A DNA stretch of 64,000 bases from contig NC_049561.1 in assembly GCF_013368755.1 (NCBI RefSeq), positions 434,001 to 498,000 on the forward strand, read 5' to 3'. This document shows, one piece after another, positions 25,259-34,846 of the stretch. The translations under genes and the position numbers were made by a program. This stretch comes from Talaromyces rugulosus. Lineage: Eukaryota; Ascomycota; Eurotiomycetes; Eurotiales; Trichocomaceae. Numbering within the stretch: position 1 is the first letter of the stretch; each line of letters opens with the position of its first letter. Under the pieces are notes generated by a model. It saw only the letters and a list, made by a program, of their open reading frames with translations. It did not search any database and was not told the origin of the DNA.

Positions 25259-26330
25259 AGTGAACTCTGAATAATAGGTTGGGCTATCTCGAGATTTAAA
25301 ATTCCAATGATGAGCCAAGTTTTCTGCAACTAACAGGCACTGTTTTCTCTTGCAAGTTGCCTATTCAACCGGAAACACGAGGGTTAATTTGGACAACCTA
25401 GACGGTTTAACAAAAGAATTTCCAGTGTCTCAACTCTCAGCCTTTATACTTGACTAATCAGTATCAGGAATTATTCCGACTCCGTTGTCCATGCTTTTGG
25501 ACCGTATAGCCTTTTCGACAACGCGTCAAGGCCAAACCCCAAAAAAGGCCTTATGGAGTCATCATGACGATCATCGGATTTTGCGTCCCTCTAGATACTC
25601 ACTGGTTGTTTCACAAACTCTGATATTGTTGACGATCAGTCTTTCTTCGGGGCAAGTTTTTGGCGAGTGGTAGACGGAAGCGAACAGCTACGTGAGCATC
25701 GGGCGAAAACTAGTTTCAACTAATTGACGACCTCACAAAACGCATTATAGAGATATCAATGTACTATAAAAGCCTGTGGCAATCGAACCATACTAAAACT
25801 AGTATAACCACATGGCCGAGTTGCCCGAGATTTCCTATTCTGGTAAGGCGATCTCGGGCGTAGATAAGCCTTTGCGTACGACGTTAATTTTCGGCCCGCA
25901 TAGATTCGGTTCGACAGACTACGCCGCCTGATAGATAAGGTTCGTTTAGTCTGATGGGGTCCATTTTCTACAGATTGTATGGAGTGTAGTTCGTGCAGAG
26001 TGCCAGGGCTATCTGTGCCTCCGATCCTGGTTAGGGCTTGCATGAAGGATCGAGCCTGTCCCACTTGATGGCCGGTTGCATTCGCCTTTAAGGCTTCCAG
26101 TGACCGGTCGATCAAATTAATTATGGCATTGATCTTGACCCCCAAATTAAGGACAGGCGTGCATGTTGTCGAGAATGTCATCTGTCCAAGCCTCCGAGCT
26201 TTCTCGTATACTAGACCGTGCCTACATTATTTAATTCTGTAGTATTCAAGTTGAAACCTGAAGATCATTCCCTCAAAGATAATTCTTTTGTGTGTTCTTA
26301 TTTTTATTGCGATTCTAATCCTTCTACATT
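25259..26330. other. Intergenic, possible gene remnant
   Basis: A 141-codon minus-strand open frame at 25756-26181 has a fairly protein-like first half (NLGVKINAIINLIDRSLEAL) and then a basic, low-quality second half. I could not connect it by splicing to anything recognisable, so it is not called. The remainder is AT-rich promoter-type sequence. Confidence 0.45.
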
Positions 26331-27195
26331 CTAGGAATGTTGTGCGAGATAATCCCAAGCCATGTCCCAACTCTTACACTGGTGAGCCGTTCCCCAGCCA
26401 TTGTACAGTGGTTTTCCGTCGAGATTGGTTGGCGCTTCTAATGTCATATCTCCTGCACATTGAATACCTTGTCTGATATAGTCGAAGCAATGCTGGACAT
26501 GAATGAAGCCATTATTTTTGGCAAAGTGGTCATGCGATGTATCGTTTGGCGTCTGTGCCAATAGCTCGCCTGAATCGACAAGACCTTCAACCAGACCCCA
26601 CATTATTTTCCGGATTTCGTTCTTGATGCAACGGGTCAGAAAGTTGGATTATTTACAAGTCTTGCTTAGTGTACTTACTAGGCAATGAAGCTGATGAAAC
26701 ATGCTTACACCGAACATGCTCTTGGTATTCCCTGGAATCCCATTGTCTGGTTGATCGGAAGAGTCAAGAAAGACAAATCCTTGGTGAGCCAGACGTGCTT
26801 GGAATGCGTCAGTACAGATAATGCGGAGAACAAGGTAAAATCCTTACGTGGACCAAGAATTGAATTCCAGGCTTCTTCTGACTCCGAGGAAGACCGCCCG
26901 AAAAATTGAGCATTCCTTTCAAACGTAACCGATTCGACAGGAACTGTAATTGAAGTCAGTAAGCTAATAACAATCAACATGAGCACTAGGTAGACAAACG
27001 CTGAGAACCCTAGTTATTTTTGTCTGTCCATGCTCTTGCAACTAGAAGAAAACCTCCCGCGCACAGTAGGGTAGCTAATATGAGAGAAATACATAGGCGG
27101 GTTGTATAAAACTTCTTCGGCAGTTGTATATCAGAGTCAGGGTCTGTAGTAGAAACTCGTTTGTAGGTAATCTGTGAGCTAGGTGTTAAAACCAT
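26331..27195 (-). CDS. UstYa-like (DUF3328) membrane oxidase-family protein
   Basis: Minus strand. Exon 1 starts at ATG 27195 with a polar N-terminus and one transmembrane helix (RLCISLILATLLCAGGF). Later exons are 26848 to about 26943, 26679-26797 and 26331-26621. They carry PVESVTFE, GFVFLDSSDQP and the two family signatures: MFHQLHCL (first HxxHC) and HVQHCFDYIRQ (second HxxHC). UstYa proteins act in fungal RiPP and other peptide pathways (ustiloxin, cyclochlorotine), where they catalyse oxidative cyclisation, hydroxylation or chlorination. The intron 1 junction is ambiguous. A donor inside the TM region (G|GTTTTC or CT|GTGCGC) with different acceptors keeps the frame either way. It shares a 421 bp promoter with the acyltransferase. 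No RiPP precursor or UstYb partner is visible. Confidence 0.85.
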
Positions 27196-27616
27196 TTTGA
27201 CTTTGCTCGTCTAACTACTCATATGAGATTGTTGTCTCTTCAAATAGAATAGATAAGGTATTGGTAACGGCCCCCACACCGTTGACTCTGACGCCAGCGG
27301 TGTGAGATGGAAAGTCGATCTCTTGGGCACTAAAGATGCAAGGTTCATACTAGATATCTAGCGTTATTAAATTTCTCGTGCATATACGTCATCGATAGCC
27401 ATAGTTTATACATTAGATTGACCCCCTGCTCCCGCACAACACAAGGTTTCTGCCTGATAACATGGCCCCATAATATGAAAAGTAAGCACTATGCCAGTGC
27501 CGAATGTTTCATTCTATCTTCTTTCTCACATTGCCCTGGTATTTTGGTACACACAGGCAAATATAGCAAGACATTTGGTAAATTCAGGTTTGTGCTGGCG
27601 TTGACATGAAACTGGA
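27196..27616. promoter_or_regulatory. Bidirectional promoter UstYa-like / acyltransferase
   Basis: This 421 bp lies between two diverging starts. It contains an inverted repeat with arms CACACCG (27275-27281) and CGGTGTG (27298-27304) and a 16 nt spacer, that is CCG and CGG triplets facing outward, a layout compatible with a dimeric Zn2Cys6 factor. No binding protein is known. Confidence 0.5.
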
Positions 27617-29011
27617 ATGTCTCGAAGTGGCAACCAAGAGTATAGATTGTTGCAAAATGATGTTTCCGAGGACTCTTCACATCCTATGTCATTGAATTCC
27701 AACAATGACCCTCTTCTGGAGAAGATCAGACGTACGTCGTCTCTGTATCTCCGAGATGCGATGGTGCAGATTCTACCAAGCCCTTTGCATCCGCTGTTCG
27801 GGCAGGATATAATTCAAAAGCATGAGCGAAAAGAAACTGCCTTCTTAGATGGCATGAGAGGAATAGCGGCACTATCTGTTTTTTTCTGTCATTTCGCGCT
27901 CCCTTACTACCAGTCCTCGATGCACTACGGATGCGGATTCCACGATGAACGTTCTTTGCTGCAGCTTCCTATTGTTCGTCTGCTCTACTCTGGAATTCCA
28001 ATGGTATATATATTTTTCGTGATATCTGGGTTTTCTCTTTCGATCAAACCGCTTGAACATTCCCGAGGAGGATATTTGAGCCGGGGTGACCTTCTCACGG
28101 TCCTGAGCTCTCTCACTTTTCGCCGAGCGGTCCGCCTCTTTCTACCACCTTGTATATCTACTCTCTTTGTCATGTTCGGCGTCCGTTTGGAACTATTCGA
28201 TGATTTCCATGGCAAAAACCCGGAAAAATTGAGCTCATTTTGGCTACAATTCTTAGATTGGGCCAAGTTCTACTTTTTCGAGCTTGCCAATCCTTGGACG
28301 TGGCAGGTGCAAATGAACAAACTCACTTACGGCGCTCACCTGTGGACTTTGTCGGTGGAATTTTGAGCATCTTTAACTCTCGTTCTGTTGGTGGTAGGGC
28401 TTTCAGGTGTTTATCTTTTACCCCTCTCTATTGTTTTTACCGCCTACTGCATCGCATACGACCGCATCGATGTCGCTTTATTCGTTGGCGGTCTAGTATG
28501 CGCACAAAGTTGGAATAGATTCAACAGGCGAAAAAGAAGTCCTTGGTGGATTGCGTTATATTTGATCTCTCTAGTCTTAGGCCTAATATTGGGCTCAATG
28601 CCCCGGAAAGGTCCTAATCAAACGCTACCATACTCGATATTCTTCTGGATATGGCCGCATAACATTATATGGCAGAGCCTGGCGGCTTTTTTGATTGTAT
28701 GGTCAGTCAGCCATATGCGCCTTTTACAATACCCCTTTGAAACATGTTTAGCGCAGTATATGGGTAAGATTTCATTTAGTTTATACATCGTTCACGAGCC
28801 GCTTCTACGTGCCTTTGGATGGGCGCTGGTTCCACAAATATGGAAGATGACTGGAAAAGAGTCTCTAACAAAAGCTGCTGTCGGGTATTTATTGGCGTTG
28901 TTGCTTGTTTTGGCTATTATCATCTGGATATCGGACATTTTTTGGAGAATCGTCGACCGACCATCCATGAGATTTGCTCGGTTTCTGGAAGAAAAGATGG
29001 TTGCTCCCTGA
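27617..29011 (+). pseudogene. Acyltransferase-3 family membrane protein with one in-frame stop
   Basis: One reading frame runs from ATG 27617 to TGA 29009-29011 and is interrupted only by TGA at 28364-28366. The product would have 463 residues, normal for fungal Acyl_transf_3 (OafA/NolL type) proteins. Features in order: FLDGMRGIAALSVFFCHFAL (TM1 with the R-G-x-A motif), PMVYIFFVISGFSLS, then GAHLWTLSVEF just before the stop. After it, TLVLLVVGLSGVYLL and several more helices follow, with GKISFSLYIVHEPLLRAFGW near the end. In relatives SVEF is commonly followed by Arg (SVEFRGS), so CGA to TGA is the simplest lesion. No intron removes the stop while keeping the frame. It could also be stop readthrough or a sequencing error. 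The family acylates sugars or small molecules at membranes. Confidence 0.82.
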
Positions 29012-31739
29012 AGAGTATTCAATAGTGGTCTATAGATATGCTACTTGATAATCAATTGAGATCTTTCAAAAGCTGAGACGTGGAGGAACATGACATTATG
29101 TAAATGTAGTCATTGAACATTTACACTAGTGGAAATCTAACCTTGACTATCACACTAAAAGATTAATTAACTGATCCAAAGACTTTTAGATTAATCCTCA
29201 GGAATTCATTGATATTTATAGCCATGTAATGACGAATACGGACATCAACCAAGACTAATTTATACTGGCTACCAGCAGAAATAATAGACTAGACTGGATT
29301 ATCAAAGCACTCATGTCGAAATTCCAGCAGACCCAAACTAGGTCGTTTTCTAGCTAGATGATGGCCGGGCTGTGATCTAGTCGGTACAACGCGGCGGCAA
29401 AGAATCGAAAGAAAGGAAAAAAGACTACTGCAACCGAAAAATTTACCAGCTGAAGAAGCAATGCGGCATTTTGAGCATCAGGAATATGGGTGAGCTGGTT
29501 ATGGATAGCAAACCCGAAACACAGGCCACAAGAAGCTAGCTAGGGTAATTAGATATATGTCGACTTTCAATCCAGATTGACGTTACGTAGTGACTGGCTA
29601 TTGCCTCATCGTTAGCGGACTCTGCGAGAATCTAGAGGAAGGAAACGTCTCATTTATCGGTTATCTCTTATTTGAACTACCCGGAATCTAGAAGTGTAGA
29701 GGCCAGGTATCTTCTATTCCATCGGCCAGCATGAGGAGTCCGCTGAGAACAAAGGAATTCATGGTGAAGGAAATGAAGGTATATGACACCCTTGCTAAAA
29801 ACATATGCCTTACTGAAATAAGCGGAGATTGAATTTCTCGGTAAGCTCAAACGGCTCGGAACCCATTTTGGGGCACCGAGTTCAATTCTAGAAGCGGTGC
29901 TAATCAAGCTACGGATGGCTGAGGACGACATCCCCTAGTCAATGATGAAATATTTTGTTGATCTAAATTACACATAGCCGTTCAAGGCTTGGAAGTTACC
30001 ACGGCAGCATAGAGAATGGCCGGAAGGGGTACACAGGTCTTTATCCTACCGCTAATTAACAAAATGTTATAAATGAGATTTTCATACACAAATGAAGTAC
30101 TTGGCTAATCCTAGTCTTGCTAAAAACAAGGTACCTGGCTTCAATGTTATCATCAAAATATCAGTGACTCGCGGACAACTGGCTCGATGGCGAGAGACAA
30201 CCAGGTTAGACGCCATAAAACCCAAAAAGTTTAATGGCTCATATACACTCCTCGAAGACTAAATAAAGAAACCCCCTTTATCACCCGGAGGTAGAAGCTC
30301 CGAGAGACCGAGTGACGCCACTTCACGCGAACAATCCGATTGTTGTATTGATGAGTCTTGAGACTGGCAAATCACTCAGGACTGTCCGTTTTCGGAAATA
30401 GCATGCCCCAGTAATTATAGTTTCCATCGACTAACAGAGTTTAGAAGTCCACGCGGAGTTAAAAAATAAATATATTAACTTTTCCTTCGATCGTCTAGAG
30501 CTCTCTAGAGCTCCCTTGCCCCGCACAGAAAATTTCCGCGATGTCACCATATCTATCGACATGTCAGGCACGGCATGCTCGCGGATGTCAGGAGCACAGG
30601 CCACGAGACACTAAATCGCGACAGGGTTCAGGCCGTTATTTGGTTCTGTAGGCTACTAGGCTGTCCTACCCAACAGGTTCACGGCCCTTCAGAACAGGGT
30701 AACCCTAACCCTAATAAGAAGGCGTGTGAATCGCACAAGCCTTGGCCCTGAGAATTAAGCTAGGTCAGGAAAAGTAGCAGCAGGGCTCACAAAAGAAAGT
30801 TTAATTAAACCAACACTTTTCCAAGCGTGGAACAAATAGTCGGTCGTCCCGTAGCCAATAATCAGCTACTCTGGTCACTGATACGACCGTTATTTGGCTC
30901 CAATGAGTAGCTCGCAATGTGGCGTCCCGCATTTCCGGCGAGGGTTGATCCCAATAATAGCTACAGTAGAAGGTTCGGAGTGCGAAGTACCTGAATAAGT
31001 ATTGTTCTCGTTATGGCAAAATGAATGGAAAAAGCATGGATCGGCGCCGACACATAGGGAATTGCATGGTGAAGCCTACGGTGTGCGTAAGCCAGGGCAC
31101 TGAACCCTGACAACTCAACAAGCTAAGTTGACATAGGTATGTCTTAATTGGCGGGCATTAAAAATCAATTACATTGATGGCTTTTTTTGGAGACATACAT
31201 CCAAATTGCCAAGTACTAGTCGCGAAATTGGCGTCGACGAGAGCGGTTATCGACAGGCGCTGGTTGATGGTCACATCTGATATTGCCGCTGTCGAGATTT
31301 GTCTACATAGTAATGATTTGATATCAGTTGATAAAATATTAGGTAGCATCTCCCTAGTCCAGTGCCATCGTATCAATGTGGGACTAGCAAGATAGAGTCC
31401 TCATAATATACGTGTCTTATTCCCGATTTATCGTATATATTTTGCATAATAGATGGGACTAATCTTGATTCGTTTCTCTGTATTCCATAATCTCTAGTAA
31501 TGATGCTATGATCTCTTTCATTCGATAGAATGTAATACCCACGCAATAATTGGATGCAATTCAAATTTAGGGGGGAAAGAAAAAAAGGAAAAGAAAAGGG
31601 GGGGGGACAAAACGCTTCTGATGCCATGAATCAACTATATAGATCGCAAATGCCACGATAATAAGGAAATATGATGTATGTGCAAAAACTTATGTTTAAA
31701 AAAAAAGAAAAAGAAAATTTATGTCGTTTCTCGGTATCG
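29012..31739. other. 2.7 kb AT-rich gene-free stretch
   Basis: No gene supported on either strand; the longest open frames are under 90 codons. Contents noted: TTAATTAA-type AT runs, the doubled TCTAGAGCTC near 30494-30514, two copies of CCGTTATTTGG (30633-30643 and 30887-30897), and a short telomere-type tract at 30701-30714. It may be old transposon remains, but no terminal repeats or transposase fragments were recognised. Confidence 0.5.
30701..30714 (-). repeat. Short interstitial telomere-type tract
   Basis: AACCCTAACCCTAA reads as two TTAGGG units plus two bases on the minus strand. It is flanked on the left by GGGT, so GGGTAACCC forms a small palindrome. With only two units it may be chance. 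Confidence 0.4.
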
Positions 31740-33033
31740 TCAATCACGACCAGAAAAATGTTTGAATTTGTAGCTTTGCCCATTGCTCTCTCGATTTGGA
31801 CATGCATTCTTGTGATGTCTGAGAATAAGTATCAGCATTTAAATTCCCATATGTAGAGAGAGAGGAGCCTCACCGGCGTAATGTGTCTAATCGCCCGTAT
31901 AAGTTCCCACACATATCACACTCAAATTTCTTATGGCCATCGTGGGCTCTCTGGTGGTTGAATAAGTATGAATTTATAGGCTGAGTAGAAAGATGACTTA
32001 CCGTCGAAAAGTGCCGCTTTAAATCTGTCTTCCTTCCAAAACTCTTACCACATTCATGGCAAGGAAATTCACTCCTCTGTTTTGGGTCATGTCGCTTGGC
32101 GTGGTCTAGGCAGTTTGCCTTTCTTGTGAAACGTTTCCCGCAGATTTTGCAGCACAGTCCTAAGTCTTGGTCTGTCAGTTAGAATCAATAGACCTATTTT
32201 AGCGCTATTTGCTTTCTGTACATACCTGATGTGAACGGATCGGGAGATGTGGATCCCTCTGCAGACACATGCAGACAGGCATCAGACTCTGCAACGGATT
32301 CTGTCCCATCAAGTGATGGAGATTGGTCTAAGGGTTTGGTGTTCACCCTTCCTACTGTCGAGTCGACATGCTGTTGGCCTAACGCTATAGGAGTGCTGGA
32401 CAAAGTTGGCCTTGTTGGAGAAAGGGATGCTTCCCATATCGGGCTGTTTATATGTGGCTCTTGCTTCGGGTACCGCAAAGGCGTTTCCATCTGTGACTGT
32501 GGGGTGATCGACCAGCTAGAAGCTTCTCCATAGATTGGACTATCACAACTTCTCGCGCTAATATCAGAGCTATAATATACCGGAGAGTTTTGATCGTGAG
32601 GAACCAAGCCGGAAAAGGGCATTGTCGGCTGACCGATAACAGGGCCGCTCGGGTACTGTTGTTGGAAGTATGGAAGAGTGCTATAATCTGGAGCACCCAT
32701 GGCTGAATGGAAGCACGCCGACGTCCCGATAACAGGCTGGTTCGGCCAGTTCTGAATGGAGAGAGACTGAGTAACGGGAACGCCGGCGGGGACATTCTGA
32801 AAGATACCCAGTCCAATTGTTGTCGGAGGGGAATAGTCTTGGGGTTCCATCTTCACTGACGCCGATCTGGTTAGGTCAAGATAAGGGTCATTGAGACCAT
32901 ATGCAGTTTCCGAAGACGCTTGCCGACCTTGTTTCGGAGTGACAGAGGTATTGTGCATCGTGTTGATCGGGTGTGGTGCGATGTATAACGGGATGGGTAC
33001 GAGGTTGCGTGAGGGTAGCTGGTGCTTCAGCAT
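31740..33033 (-). CDS. C2H2 zinc-finger transcription factor
   Basis: Minus strand, four exons: 32226-33033, 32002-32171, 31874-31950 and 31740-31818, giving 377 aa. Residues 1 to about 268 are Pro/Ser/Gln/Tyr-rich and disordered. The C-terminal 100 residues hold three fingers. Finger 1 is C277, C280, H293, H297 (CKICGKRFTRKANCLDHAKRH). Finger 2 is C307, C310, H323, with H329 completing it across an intron (H-x5-H). Finger 3 is C337, C340, H353, C358, so it is a C2HC type whose last two ligands come from the final 26-residue exon. The finger linker is DPKQRSEFP. It is probably a nuclear DNA-binding regulator; no known ortholog is claimed. All three introns are 51-55 nt GT-AG. The start is the first ATG of the open frame. 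Confidence 0.85.
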
Positions 33034-34205
33034 AGAATAGACGGCCGGTAGTGAAGGTGGTGCGCTGCTGGAGCACTCAAGAAACTGTATCAGCTATGTA
33101 GGTTTGGCGATAGCGATGGAGAAGGGAAAGAGGTCTGTATATATAAAGACCAGGTGGGTCGGCAATAGATGACGACCAGTGATGGGCGTCCAGGAAAACG
33201 ACTTGTGAACGGAGGCAAAATTGAGCGCAGCGCTTGCCATTAAAATAATAGGTAATGACGCTTCGAATCTGATTAAGACTGGGGCAGGCTCAGTTCGGAG
33301 GGAGGGGGTACCATTTCCAGGGAGGGAAGTGAGTCAAAACATGATCATGCCAGCTACGCAAGGCAGACTCTGCATGAAGAGCGTCTACTTGCTTGGGCGT
33401 GAGTCTGGCGTCGATCAAATAGGCGCGACAGGTACACTCGGCGGCCTGCAGGTGTGGATGGCGCTGGTGCGATGCGACAGCAGGAGTCGGCAGTGACAGA
33501 CGAATCAACGGGTCATTTGATGGAAATTTGTCTAGTTTTTTTTCCCCCGGTCTTCTTATTTCAGCTGGGCTTCATGGAGGGAGCTGGGCCGGAGGGGTAG
33601 CAACGGTGTGGAGGAGTTCAGACGCAGCGACAATGCTGAGCGAAACTGAAGATATGCGCAGCAGGGAAAAAAGCCGGTACGATCAGCGACGATGAGATGA
33701 GAGCAGCAGGGAGGCCGGCGGCCATGATGATGAAAGGCTCGAAATGCTTGTCGACTGCGGGCCGGGAGACAGGCTCTCTCTCGCATTCTCGCACTCTGCA
33801 GCGCAGAGGCCCAATTTTGGATGCTTCTTGAAGCAGTTTAGTCCGGACCCGACAGTCTGGATAGCCTAGTTAAACGAGGCGGCTGTGTGTGTCTGATGCT
33901 GCAACGTGAAAGGCCAGCGTCGCAGCAAACTGCCCGGTGAACAGGCATCAGCAGCCACTCGTGAGCGCGCATCCAAGAGCGCTGGAGACATTCCAGCCGG
34001 TGCAGCAGAGATCACCTGGAGAGGTGTGCTGGTGTTGTGCGCCGCGAGCCTAGTTGCAGCCACTCCCATGATTGCTTTTCTGCAGCGGACGAGAAGGGAG
34101 GGGAGGGGGCCGAGAGCAATGTGAGGAAGCTGCTGATGAACCGCGATCAAGCCGGATCTACACGGGCGTTATGAGGTGAAAGTCTGACTGATAGAAGTCA
34201 TAATG

Positions 34206-34241
<36 letters not shown>

Positions 34242-34846
34242 GCCGTATGCAGACTGTGATGACGGATAGGGTTCCGGGTATTGCATTGCCGAGCAGAAAG
34301 CGACACTCCTTGGTGACGCCCTAAGACGGAATTTCTAATCTAATTCTCTGGGTTGCACTGCACTGCACTCTCCTATCCAGCACCACGCGACCAGCAATTG
34401 CTGCCTATCCGATGCTTTGTCTGTCCGTCTGTTTAGAATAATCTCTCGGTCCCTGCGCATTGTGGCGGGCCGTGGAAATTAGCGTGCTGTCACTGCCGGC
34501 CAATAGGGGCCCGCTCGCACGGCCGTAGCACGAGACTACTGGCTGGTGCGAGTCCCCTCTTTTCTCTCCACACCGCCGACGGCCCTTTCCATCGTCAAAT
34601 CGCGAGTTTAAATGGGCGAGTTCGAGTTCTTGACGAACACCTTAGCGGGCTCTGGTTTTTCATTCTTGCTTGCCAGGTCCGACTGCCACTGGCCCGATCC
34701 GCGATCTCGTTGTTGATGCCCGTCTGAAGACTCCAACTGATCTGTTATCTCGGACTACTATCTGGCCGTCTGCGCAATCCTGCTCGTCCTCCGCCTATGA
34801 AAACTGCTGCTCACGCCTCTCCACCTTTTCGATCCAGGCTAGCCAC
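33034..34846. other. Long upstream region of the C2H2 gene
   Basis: This 1.8 kb lies between the 3' end of the Yvc1-type gene and the start of the C2H2 gene, both on the minus strand. It is unusually GC-rich in 33.2-34.1 kb. It contains a TGG/TAG microsatellite but no coding signal. It likely holds the C2H2 promoter and a long 5' UTR. Confidence 0.5.
34204..34242 (+). repeat. (TGG)4(TAG)9 microsatellite
   Basis: Compound trinucleotide repeat: four TGG units at 34204-34215 followed directly by nine TAG units at 34216-34242. It is non-coding. It is likely length-variable between strains. Confidence 0.92.

Noticed and set aside
25756..26181. 141-codon minus-strand open frame with a partly protein-like start
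   Set aside because: No family motif, basic low-quality second half, no splice partner giving a recognisable product. It could be a remnant, but that cannot be supported.
28340..28400. An intron that would remove the TGA from the acyltransferase gene
   Set aside because: The only short GT-AG option (43 nt from GTGGAATTT to GGTAG) shifts the frame and deletes the conserved SVEF motif.
30633..30897. Two copies of CCGTTATTTGG 254 bp apart as a possible transposon trace
   Set aside because: Similarity stops after about 11 nt with no flanking repeat structure.
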